Assembly: GCA_937876695.1 (NCBI GenBank)
Contig: CALFHW010000153.1
Span: 1-6,142, forward strand
Length of the DNA stretch: 6,142 nt
Direction: 5' to 3'
Source: an uncultured bacterium
GTDB taxonomy: Bacteria; Patescibacteriota; Dojkabacteria; CALFHW01
In this document: one piece after another, positions 1-4,772 of the stretch
How the letters are laid out: each line of letters begins with the position of its first letter
How positions within the stretch are numbered: the stretch's first letter is position 1
Position numbers and translations under genes: made by a program
The notes under the pieces: model-generated
What the model saw: the letters and a program-made list of their open reading frames with translations, nothing else
Database searches by the model: none
Told to the model about the DNA's origin: nothing

Positions 1-132
1 AGTTACTTGAGCGTTTATTTGACTATTATCAAGACCAGAAAACGAAGCAGAAACAACAAATAACCACACCAATAGCAGCCTGAAAAACCAGCCATAAACA
101 TTGAGAATACCAGTTAAAGCTCTTCTGCTCAT
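1..132 (-). CDS. N-terminal fragment of a secreted or membrane-anchored protein (truncated by window edge)
   Basis: Reading the minus strand from an ATG whose complement lies at 130-132, the frame stays open for exactly 44 codons to the window edge. Residues 1-18 carry four charged or polar positions (R3, R4, N11, R18). Residues 19-31 form a hydrophobic core (LLLVWLFVVSASF), followed by a polar stretch (residues 35-44). This is the pattern of a signal peptide or N-terminal anchor; a small-residue cleavage site near S28-A29-S30 is possible. No lipobox cysteine is visible. The start lies 18 nt after the phosphatase stop codon on the same strand, so the two are probably co-transcribed. There is no Shine-Dalgarno sequence, as for most genes here. 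The mature domain is outside the window, so the function is unknown; a partner of the phosphatase is possible but unproven. Confidence 0.6.
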   Translation of the reverse strand, partial: MSRRALTGILNVYGWFFRLLLVWLFVVSASFSGLDNSQINAQVT

Positions 133-150
133 CAACTACAATCTAGCACA

Positions 151-1236
151 CTACAGAGCCCTCAAGCGAAATATCATAAAGCCTATATTATCTGGGTGCC
201 ATTCCGGTTCTGGTAATCTTTTTCCTTGGCTCCTCCCCAGGTTGTATGCCTGCATTTCTAAGAAGTTAGTCTTCAAGATGCTATCTATTCTTGCTGCCAG
301 TGCACTATTAGTTGGACATTCCACCAGCAAACCAGCCATATATGCTTGTAAACTCTTATTTTCTCTACTCGCCAATAACTTCATTAGCTCCCAAAAACCA
401 TCGGTAGCCATAAACAGAGCTTCTCCATGTTCTAATGTAGTTTCAGCTTTGTAGAAATCTGAGAATCTTTTCTCCGCTTGCAACTTTTCGACAGTAGCAC
501 TAGCTGGAATAACAACACATTTGGAAAGCATGTTCGGTATTTGTAGGCCATCGATATCTGTCTGCCTATGAACTTCAGTCAGTAAGCAAGTTTGACCATC
601 CCTAATAGTTGCAGGAATTTTGTAACCTACTACATCACCTAGGTTCACAAGGGTAACATTTGCTAAACCATCGGGAGTAATTGTAACACCAGCAATCGCC
701 ATAGCCGCAGCGGCAGCGCCGCTCTCATACTGCTCTTTGGCCAGCAGTTTGGCTCTGCGTATTGCCAAATCAACTTCATTTTCATCTGTTAGAGTGACCT
801 CATCTAACTGGCTAGCTGTCAATTGCATCAGTTCTTGCGCCAGACATTGAGCTAATATTCTACTATTATCTCCGTATCCCCCTGCACCATCGCCAACAAA
901 AATAGTAAACTCCGCACCGCCATCCGCTCCCGCAATGACTTTCAAACTAATAGCGTCCTGGTTGGATTTGGCATGCTCAAGAATTGGCCATCTATCGTTG
1001 CCGTACCCCTCATTTCTACCATATGCCGAAGTACAGGTTAGAATCTCTACCCTGACCGCTTTAGTAGTTCCCTCATAGGTGAAATAGATACCGTTCTCGA
1101 TTATATTAGGATTAGTTTCTAGATCAACTTGCTGCGATCTAAATTGGCTAGGATTCTCAACTACGCGCTCCCCAATAGCTTCGATGTGACTAGTTTCCTC
1201 ACCAGCTGTAAAATCTTCAGGGACATAAGCACTCAT
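151..1236 (-). CDS. PP2C-family serine/threonine protein phosphatase
   Basis: The 361-residue product carries the ordered motifs of the metal-dependent PP2C phosphatase fold: N92-Q93-D94, then V-G-D116-G-A-G-G120 (the metal-binding DGxGG motif), L-G-D201 in the middle strand, M-A-T-D279-G (TDG motif), and P-D349-N350-I near the C terminus. The aspartates at 94, 116, 279 and 349 are the expected Mn/Mg ligands or their neighbours. The family removes phosphate from Ser/Thr on proteins and usually opposes a Hanks-type kinase; no kinase is visible here. No membrane segment is present, so the protein should be cytoplasmic. About 55-90 residues precede the first catalytic motif, longer than in minimal bacterial PP2Cs, and their role is not clear. 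The chosen ATG sits 7 nt after an extended -10, with no nearer in-frame start upstream. The next gene downstream begins 18 nt after the stop. Confidence 0.88.
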   Translation of the reverse strand: MSAYVPEDFTAGEETSHIEAIGERVVENPSQFRSQQVDLETNPNIIENGIYFTYEGTTKAVRVEILTCTSAYGRNEGYGNDRWPILEHAKSNQDAISLKVIAGADGGAEFTIFVGDGAGGYGDNSRILAQCLAQELMQLTASQLDEVTLTDENEVDLAIRRAKLLAKEQYESGAAAAAMAIAGVTITPDGLANVTLVNLGDVVGYKIPATIRDGQTCLLTEVHRQTDIDGLQIPNMLSKCVVIPASATVEKLQAEKRFSDFYKAETTLEHGEALFMATDGFWELMKLLASRENKSLQAYMAGLLVECPTNSALAARIDSILKTNFLEMQAYNLGRSQGKRLPEPEWHPDNIGFMIFRLRAL

Positions 1237-1243
1237 AAGACCG

Positions 1244-1252
1244 ATTATATCA
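1244..1252 (-). promoter_or_regulatory. Extended -10 promoter of the phosphatase gene, predicted leaderless transcript
   Basis: On the minus strand this reads TGATATAAT, a perfect extended -10 (TGn plus TATAAT). Only seven bases (CGGTCTT) separate it from the ATG at 1236. Transcription would therefore start at or within one base of the start codon, giving a leaderless mRNA. No good -35 hexamer is present at the usual distance, which fits an extended -10 promoter. Confidence 0.7.
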
Positions 1253-1299
1253 GAATGCTATCAATATATTTGCAGGTTTATTATCTCTGAAAACTTTTC

Positions 1300-1328
1300 T
1301 TGACATCGTACGACCTTAAGAGCAGAAT
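1300..1328 (+). promoter_or_regulatory. Sigma-70-type promoter of the Ig-like membrane protein gene
   Basis: A consensus -35 TTGACA (1300-1305) is followed after 17 bp by CAGAAT (1323-1328) as the -10. The start site would fall near 1335, giving a leader of about 23 nt before the ATG at 1358. The promoter diverges from that of the phosphatase, so 1237-1357 serves both genes. Confidence 0.65.
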
Positions 1329-1337
1329 TAGCTAATT
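1326..1337. repeat. 12-bp perfect palindrome at the -10/start-site region (candidate operator)
   Basis: AATTAGCTAATT is a perfect palindrome that begins in the last bases of the predicted -10 and covers the expected transcription start. That is a typical position for a repressor site. It is AT-rich, so chance is possible, and no regulator gene is adjacent. Confidence 0.3.
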
Positions 1338-1357
1338 AATTTTTTATTCTTCTAACT

Positions 1358-1930
1358 ATGAGCGGAAAAGCTAAGTTAGCGTTTGTGTTTGGGTTTATTT
1401 CATTGAGCATGCTAACTATAGCTAGTTTGGCGATATCGTTATATACGCTGAGCCGGGTCCCGCAAAATGTTGTTACGCAAGAATATTTTGATCAGAAACT
1501 CGCGCAGGTCGGACAAAACGGGGGCAAACCAAGTGATTCGCCAGCTCCGCTGCCAACACAGGCTCCACAGACTCCAACCCAGGTGCCCGTAAATACACCT
1601 ACGCAGACACCTGTCAAAGCAGCTCAGATCAAACTAACAGCAGTAAACGATGCTGGAGGCAATTTAGTTAAGAAATGCGGCAACTTCTTCATCAGTTGGA
1701 CTGCTAGCGATGTAAATGCGTCGAGTTGCAAAGTAGCACATAAAAACCTACAGAATCCTGGTGGAACTGACTTGACCGACAACTTCAATGAAATTTATGG
1801 ATCCAGCCGCAAGCAAGGATTCTCAGTCTGTGACCTATCTGGCAAGCAGAGTTTCACCTTGAGCTGCAATGGAACCGACGGCAAAGCCTATACTGACGAA
1901 AAGACTTTAGAGTTCTCTTCAGAGTTTTAG
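1358..1930 (+). CDS. Membrane-anchored protein with Pro/Thr linker and cysteine-containing Ig-like domain
   Basis: The 190-residue product has three visible parts. Residues 7-32 form one hydrophobic segment after a short basic N terminus (K4, K6), consistent with an uncleaved signal anchor exposing the rest outside the cell; there is no lipobox. Residues 36-88 start with a short polar stretch and then become a Pro/Thr/Gln-rich linker suited to spanning the cell envelope. Residues 90-190 look like a beta-rich Ig-like domain with an F-I-S-W114 strand and four cysteines (C107, C124, C158, C170) that could make two disulfides; a T-L-S-C170-N-G-T-D-G segment resembles the last strands of such folds. 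The role is unknown; surface binding or scaffolding is the generic expectation. The start lacks a Shine-Dalgarno sequence. No terminator lies between its stop and the rplJ promoter nine bases later, so read-through into rplJL is likely. Confidence 0.75.
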   Translation: MSGKAKLAFVFGFISLSMLTIASLAISLYTLSRVPQNVVTQEYFDQKLAQVGQNGGKPSDSPAPLPTQAPQTPTQVPVNTPTQTPVKAAQIKLTAVNDAGGNLVKKCGNFFISWTASDVNASSCKVAHKNLQNPGGTDLTDNFNEIYGSSRKQGFSVCDLSGKQSFTLSCNGTDGKAYTDEKTLEFSSEF

Positions 1931-1939
1931 GCAGTCGAT

Positions 1940-1969
1940 TTGCATTTTCGGGCAGTTTTCTGCTAGAAT
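1940..1969 (+). promoter_or_regulatory. Promoter of the rplJL operon
   Basis: TTGCAT (1940-1945) serves as -35 and TAGAAT (1964-1969) as -10, with an 18-bp spacer. The -10 is extended by TGC at 1961-1963. Start of transcription is expected near 1976, just where the folded leader begins. This is one of the strongest promoter matches in the window, as suits a ribosomal protein operon. Confidence 0.75.
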
Positions 1970-2021
1970 CTGCAAGTCTGAGAAGTTGGTAGGTGCAAGT
2001 GAGGGTAATCCCGAAAATGCA
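1941..2021. repeat. 12-bp perfect inverted repeat spanning the rplJL promoter and leader
   Basis: TGCATTTTCGGG at 1941-1952 is the exact reverse complement of CCCGAAAATGCA at 2010-2021. The left arm overlaps the -35 and spacer, so it lies outside the expected rplJL transcript. The right arm lies inside the leader hairpin at 1992-2023. It can pair as RNA only in transcripts reading through from the upstream gene, or act at DNA level. Confidence 0.6.
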
Positions 2022-2159
2022 CCGTAAACCCCGCGGAGGCAAGGAAAGTACCGATTAGCGCGGCATTGAGATCACTCATTGTAGCAATTATCACCACTCA
2101 CCTACCCCACGTTCAAACTTCTTCAGGCAAAGTTATTGCTAATTTAAGAAGGAGATAAA
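1976..2159 (+). promoter_or_regulatory. Structured 5' leader of rplJ-rplL (candidate L10-type autoregulatory leader)
   Basis: About 180 nt separate the promoter from rplJ with no gene, and the stretch is rich in complementary segments. AGAAGTT (1981-1987) pairs with AACTTCT (2116-2122), and GGTAGGTG (1988-1995) with CACCTACC (2099-2106), closing a multi-branched fold. Inside are a hairpin GGTGCA/TGCACC (1992-1997/2018-2023) topped by GGG-TAAT-CCC, a hairpin CCGCG/CGCGG (2031-2035/2059-2063), and a hairpin with arms 2064-2070 and 2075-2081 around an ATCA loop. The first inner hairpin competes with the GGTG part of the closing stem. In many bacteria L10, bound to L12, represses its own operon by binding such a leader, often through a kink-turn. 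The internal loop here (AGTGA opposite GAAAA) has GA on both strands but does not fit a canonical kink-turn cleanly. Assignment to the known L10-leader family rests on position and foldability, not on a sequence match. Confidence 0.65.
2149..2155 (+). promoter_or_regulatory. Shine-Dalgarno site of rplJ
   Basis: AAGGAGA ends four bases before the ATG at 2160 (the AAGGAG core ends five before). It fixes the rplJ start and is the only convincing Shine-Dalgarno sequence in the window. Part of it can pair with CTTCTT at 2118-2123, which also forms the closing helix of the leader, so its exposure may be switched. Confidence 0.85.
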
Positions 2160-2681
2160 ATGCCAAAAACAAAGTCACAAAAGGCAGATGCTATTGCAGC
2201 ATTGCATGATAAATTACAGAAAGCACAAGGCGTGTTTGTAGTTGCACCTAAGTCAATCAACCCAAACGAAGCTGCAGAGTTGAAAATCAAGCTGGCTGAA
2301 GTTGGAGGAGAATACAATCTGATCAAGAATACCCTGTTCAAGAAGGCCCTAGAGCAGCTTGGATTCGAGACTGACGCTAACTTTGAAGTTGGCCAAAACG
2401 CGATTGTTTTCGTTGGTGATAAGGCGCCAGAAGCAGCCAAGATCTTAGCTACTTTTGCTAAAGAGAGCGAAAAAGCTGAGTTTAAGGGCGGTTACTTAGA
2501 GTCAAAGAAAATCAGCGCTGCTGACATACAAGCACTAGCAGAACTGCCATCAAGAGAACAGCTACTTGCCAATGTACTTGCTACTATGAATGCGCCAATT
2601 TCAGGATTCGTAAACGTTCTAGCAGCAAATATCCGTGGTATTGTTACAGTTATCGACGCTTACAAGAACACAAAATCTTAG
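2160..2681 (+). CDS. rplJ: Large-subunit ribosomal protein L10 (uL10)
   Basis: L10 forms the base of the ribosomal stalk. It binds 23S rRNA beside L11 and carries dimers of L7/L12, which recruit and activate translational GTPases. The 173-residue product is close to the usual bacterial length. Its N-terminal domain has the expected G-V-F-V-V strand (24-28), the N-L-I-K-N-T rRNA-contact motif (53-58), and a G-G-Y-L-E strand (110-114). L-P-S-R-E-Q-L-L (129-136) then opens the C-terminal region, which contains A-P-I-S-G-F-V-N-V-L-A (145-155) and ends in the long helix that binds L7/L12. The strong Shine-Dalgarno sequence supports the start. The gene is followed 34 nt later by rplL in the classical rplJL order. 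L10, or the L10-L12 complex, is the likely regulator of the upstream leader. Confidence 0.97.
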   Translation: MPKTKSQKADAIAALHDKLQKAQGVFVVAPKSINPNEAAELKIKLAEVGGEYNLIKNTLFKKALEQLGFETDANFEVGQNAIVFVGDKAPEAAKILATFAKESEKAEFKGGYLESKKISAADIQALAELPSREQLLANVLATMNAPISGFVNVLAANIRGIVTVIDAYKNTKS

Positions 2682-2715
2682 TTGTCAGTATTTAATATTA
2701 GTTAATTAACCAAAA

Positions 2716-3120
2716 ATGTCAGACGACAAAAAAACAGTAGAGCTATCCGGAGAAGGTCTTAAGATCGCCGAAATGCTTGAGAAAATGACTGTCTTAGAGC
2801 TTTCACAGCTCGTAAAGGGTCTAGAGGAGAAGTTCGGAGTTTCCGCTTCAGCTCCTGCAATGGCAATGATGGCTGCTCCTGCAGCTCCTGCTGAAGCAGT
2901 TGAAGAGAAGACCATTTTCGACGTTGTGCTTGCAGAAGCAGGTGCCAACAAGATCGCTGTGATCAAAATTGTCAAAGCTGCTACTGGTCTAGGCTTGAAA
3001 GAAGCTAAGGATCTCGTAGAAGCTGCACCAAAGCCAATCAAGGAAGGTGTCGCTAAGGACGAGGCTGAAGCTCTTAAGAAAGAGCTAGAAGAGGCTGGTG
3101 CCAAGGCAGAGCTTAAGTAA
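2716..3120 (+). CDS. rplL: Large-subunit ribosomal protein L7/L12 (bL12)
   Basis: L7/L12 is the multicopy stalk protein that attracts elongation and initiation factors and stimulates their GTP hydrolysis. The 134-residue product has the standard three parts. An N-terminal dimerisation domain at about 15-43 includes [10 protein letters not shown]. An Ala/Pro/Met-rich flexible hinge covers about 44-63. A C-terminal factor-binding domain from E64 includes F-D-V (68-70), K-I-A-V-I-K-I-V (79-86), the highly conserved [13 protein letters not shown] (90-102), and an E-E-A-G-A-K ending. The length is slightly above the common 120-130 residues because of the N-terminal tail and hinge. Oddly for one of the most abundant proteins in the cell, no Shine-Dalgarno sequence is seen. 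Instead an AT-rich palindrome GTTAATTAAC (2701-2710) precedes the start. A terminator follows 19 nt after the stop. Confidence 0.97.
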   Translation: MSDDKKTVELSGEGLKIAEMLEKMTVLELSQLVKGLEEKFGVSASAPAMAMMAAPAAPAEAVEEKTIFDVVLAEAGANKIAVIKIVKAATGLGLKEAKDLVEAAPKPIKEGVAKDEAEALKKELEEAGAKAELK

Positions 3121-3139
3121 TAGCTTTAAACAGTTATTT

Positions 3140-3170
3140 AAAAAACCCGCGCTTCATGCGCGGGTTTTTT
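3140..3170 (+). terminator. Intrinsic terminator of the rplJL operon
   Basis: A GC stem CCCGCGC/GCGCGGG (3146-3152/3158-3164) with loop TTCAT is flanked by A6 (3140-3145) and T6 (3165-3170), which can extend the stem to 13 bp. This is a textbook rho-independent terminator. The A-tract would let it work on the other strand as well. Confidence 0.95.
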
Positions 3171-3199
3171 GTAGTTCATTTACAGATTTGGCGCTGGGG

Positions 3200-3228
3200 T
3201 TGCACGAATGCAGTATTATTGTTAATAT
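3200..3228 (+). promoter_or_regulatory. Promoter of the toxin-antitoxin module
   Basis: TTGCAC (3200-3205) and TAATAT (3223-3228) are separated by 17 bp. Transcription would start near 3235, about 26 nt before the antitoxin ATG. The -10 overlaps the first palindromic operator, so repressor binding should block polymerase. TATAAA at 3237-3242 is a weaker alternative -10 with no good -35. Confidence 0.6.
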
Positions 3229-3255
3229 GTACATACTATAAACTTATATGTACAT
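3226..3255. promoter_or_regulatory. Paired TGTACA-core palindromic operators of the toxin-antitoxin module
   Basis: TATGTACATA (3226-3235) is a perfect 10-bp palindrome, and ATGTACAT recurs at 3248-3255 within a shared ATATGTACAT. Their centres are 21 bp apart, two helical turns, so two dimers could bind the same DNA face. The first site overlaps the predicted -10 and the second lies in the leader just before the antitoxin start. YefM-family antitoxins are known to bind palindromes with TGTACA cores, which fits the adjacent gene and suggests autoregulation. Confidence 0.7.
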
Positions 3256-3260
3256 TTGCA

Positions 3261-3524
3261 ATGAGCGTGGTAAGAATTTCAGCTTCAAGCTTCAGACAGA
3301 ATATTTTTAAGCTGCTTAATCGCGTAGTGGCTGAGGATAGCAAGATTATTATTCAAAGACCTGGTGGTGACGTGGTAATTCAGAAAGATATGCCTAAAAG
3401 CAGCAAGGATGTATTTTCAGAGGTCCCCTATTTGGACGCCGTCCCCGAAGGGGTTACTGACAAAGATTTGATCTATCATAATCTTGCCGAATGGGGCGAA
3501 GATCCGAATATCTCTATAACATAA
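3261..3524 (+). CDS. Phd/YefM-family antitoxin
   Basis: The 87-residue product begins V-V-R-I-S-A-S-S-F-R-Q-N (3-14), the usual start of Phd/YefM antitoxins, in which a short strand and helix form the DNA-binding dimer. It continues through a helix (15-25) and the strand segment K-I-I-I-Q-R-P-G-G-D-V-V-I (28-40), matching the family core. The acidic C-terminal part (47-87), with Y-L-D, D-K-D-L-I-Y and A-E-W-G-E-D, would be the flexible toxin-neutralising tail. The antitoxin should mask the PIN toxin encoded next and repress the shared promoter through the TGTACA palindromes. The frame is open further upstream to 3156, but that start lies inside the rplL terminator and before the promoter, and the extra residues do not look like the family. 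The toxin starts nine nt after the stop. Confidence 0.85.
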   Translation: MSVVRISASSFRQNIFKLLNRVVAEDSKIIIQRPGGDVVIQKDMPKSSKDVFSEVPYLDAVPEGVTDKDLIYHNLAEWGEDPNISIT

Positions 3525-3533
3525 TAGAAATCA

Positions 3534-3944
3534 ATGAGGATAACCAAAAGTGAAAGCCAAACTGTCTTGTTGGATACACATGTAATTGTACATCTGAACC
3601 AGAACGATCAAAAAAAATTCGGCCCACTGGCGTCTGAAATAGTGAATCATTCATATTTATTGATTCCGCAGATTTCTATATTGGAACTAGATTATCTTCA
3701 CGAAATCGGTCGTATTACAAAGAGGGGGAAGGAATTCGCATCAAATCTAATGTTTTCAATTAATGCCACTTTAGAGATGAGTCCACTGATCGGGCTGGTA
3801 GACTTTTCGCAAAAAATTCAGTGGACCAGAGATCCTTTTGATCGTTTAATTGTGGCTGCCAGTATGTATATGAAAGTGCCACTTTTGACCTCAGACGAAA
3901 ATATTCTGCGTAATTACAAAGACGCGATTGACGAGAGGTTGTAA
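3534..3944 (+). CDS. vapC: PIN-domain ribonuclease toxin, VapC-like
   Basis: PIN-domain toxins are Mg-dependent endoribonucleases that cleave tRNA or rRNA and halt growth when free of their antitoxin. The 136-residue product has the expected acidic residues in order: L-L-D14-T-H at the N terminus, I-S-I-L-E51 in the middle, R-D100-P-F-D103-R-L-I-V-A (the DPxDRLIVA signature) and L-T-S-D121-E-N-I near the end. The length is typical of VapC proteins, and no key residue is missing, so the toxin should be active. It is paired with a Phd/YefM-type antitoxin, a combination often seen with PIN toxins. The intergenic gap is nine nt with no Shine-Dalgarno sequence, so translation is probably coupled to, or weaker than, that of the antitoxin. 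The name is at family level; the RNA target cannot be read from the sequence. Confidence 0.88.
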   Translation: MRITKSESQTVLLDTHVIVHLNQNDQKKFGPLASEIVNHSYLLIPQISILELDYLHEIGRITKRGKEFASNLMFSINATLEMSPLIGLVDFSQKIQWTRDPFDRLIVAASMYMKVPLLTSDENILRNYKDAIDERL

Positions 3945-3965
3945 CAACAACGACGGTACCAGTTA

Positions 3966-4008
3966 TATTGGCCCTGGGAAGGCAACAGAGCTTTGTATTG
4001 GGCCGATA
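3966..4008. repeat. Imperfect inverted repeat between the toxin and 7TM genes
   Basis: TATTGGCCC (3966-3974) can pair with GGGCCGATA (4000-4008), giving nine pairs including one G-T wobble, around a 25-nt loop. GGAAGG (3977-3982) and CCTTCC (4026-4031) form a second, overlapping pairing. There is no T-run, so it is not an intrinsic terminator. It may be a remnant or a weak RNA fold. Nothing else is recognised in 3945-4027. Confidence 0.3.
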
Positions 4009-4027
4009 GACAGGCTTATTGGTCTCC

Positions 4028-4056
4028 TTCCACTTCGAAGACTCTGCTGTTATAAT
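4028..4056 (+). promoter_or_regulatory. Extended -10 promoter of the 7TM/ATP-grasp operon, predicted leaderless transcript
   Basis: TGTTATAAT (4048-4056) is a perfect extended -10, and TTCCAC at 4028-4033 is a weak -35 at 17-bp spacing. Only five bases lie between the -10 and the ATG at 4062, so transcription should start at or just beside the A of the start codon. The mRNA would then have no room for a ribosome-binding site. Confidence 0.7.
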
Positions 4057-4061
4057 GCAGC

Positions 4062-4763
4062 ATGGATTTAGGCCTTTTACAAAACATAGATATTGAAAGA
4101 CAGGCTTTGTTGTTGCTGTTTATGATCCCAGTGGTAGTTACAATTGTAGGTATCACTAGGCATATCGTGGGTATCAAATCGCTGGGTATCTACGCCACAG
4201 TTATACTCACCTTTGCCTTTTATGGACTGGGGCTCAATGGCGACTATGCCGCCAATACCAATATCTTCAACGGCATCCGCTATGGACTCTCTTTCCTGGT
4301 AGTGTTAATTGCAGCCACAGTATTGGGCAGCTCTATTCTCAAGAGCTCCCGCATGCACTACTTCCCAAAAGTTGCTATGGTTATGTCATTTGCTGCAGTG
4401 GCGCTGATCTTGGCGCTGATCTTTGGAGACCTAATCCTCGGCGATCTGCTAGGTAGAAAGGCATTTAGCTCTATAAATGCGCTCGCTCTCGTCATGATCG
4501 CATCAGTTGCAGAGCAATTCACTGCTACCCTATTCAAACTCAAGTGGCGCAAAGCTGTGCTGCTTACTGCGGAGACTACATTTACTGCGCTTATTTGCTA
4601 TGTACTGGTTGCCTGGCCAGCGTTCCAAGATTTAGTTATCAATTACCCATATGTCTTGTTGCTGACCTTTTTGATCAATTATCTAGTGGGTAAATACCGT
4701 GGCCTGAGAATCCTAGAGTTCGTCCGCTTTAGGGAGGTACTTAAAAACGCCGACCCGGATTAA
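4062..4763 (+). CDS. 7TM membrane protein of the transglutaminase/ATP-grasp-associated family, stand-alone form
   Basis: The 233-residue product has about seven hydrophobic segments, near 14-31, 42-58, 74-93, 103-126, 138-152, 164-185 and 194-209, and few charges between them. The C-terminal pattern resembles the 7TM domain usually fused to an inactive transglutaminase and encoded beside RimK-like ATP-grasp genes: V-M-I-A-S-V-A-E-Q-F (144-153), a K-W-R-K turn (160-164), and G-K-Y-R-G-L-R-I-L-E-F-V-R-F-R (210-224). Here the extracytoplasmic transglutaminase part is absent and only the membrane domain remains. The next gene, an ATP-grasp/protease fusion, starts nine nt after the stop, which supports the assignment and a shared job at the membrane. 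The basic tail after 210 would be cytoplasmic and could contact that enzyme. Family membership is judged from pattern and context; the molecular function of the 7TM domain is not established. Confidence 0.75.
   Translation: MDLGLLQNIDIERQALLLLFMIPVVVTIVGITRHIVGIKSLGIYATVILTFAFYGLGLNGDYAANTNIFNGIRYGLSFLVVLIAATVLGSSILKSSRMHYFPKVAMVMSFAAVALILALIFGDLILGDLLGRKAFSSINALALVMIASVAEQFTATLFKLKWRKAVLLTAETTFTALICYVLVAWPAFQDLVINYPYVLLLTFLINYLVGKYRGLRILEFVRFREVLKNADPD
4399..4422 (+). repeat. Perfect 12-bp tandem duplication inside the 7TM gene
   Basis: TGGCGCTGATCT occurs twice in direct succession (4399-4410 and 4411-4422). It encodes the repeated A-L-I-x within the fourth hydrophobic segment (A113-F121). 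Being in frame and hydrophobic, it lengthens or re-registers a membrane helix without breaking the gene. Confidence 0.7.
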
Positions 4764-4772
4764 GTTTTTGTC

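Noticed and set aside
101..454. Open frame on the plus strand over the 3' part of the phosphatase gene
   Set aside because: It lies antisense to a well-supported PP2C gene, has no promoter or ribosome-binding site, and its product resembles no family I know.
1854..2042. Minus-strand frame across the rplJL promoter and leader
   Set aside because: It overlaps a convincing promoter and a structured leader and shows no protein-like features.
1976..2159. SRP RNA, RNase P RNA or T-box riboswitch as identity of the structured stretch
   Set aside because: The conserved SRP apical loop, the RNase P core and the T-box TGGNACC motif are all absent. The position before rplJ favours an r-protein leader.
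2706..3104. Long antisense frame opposite rplL (and a shorter one opposite rplJ at 2144-2440)
   Set aside because: Both are Ala/Ser-rich shadows created by the codon use of the ribosomal protein genes.
3156..3260. Upstream extension of the antitoxin frame
   Set aside because: It begins inside the rplL terminator and before the module's promoter. The extra residues are Trp/Cys-rich and unlike the family N terminus, which starts at 3261.
3587..3592. Third TGTACA core inside the toxin gene
   Set aside because: A single 6-bp core is expected by chance in this length. It lacks the flanking palindrome of the two operator sites.
3966..4031. Terminator after the toxin gene
   Set aside because: The pairings are imperfect and not followed by a T-run, so an intrinsic terminator is not supported.
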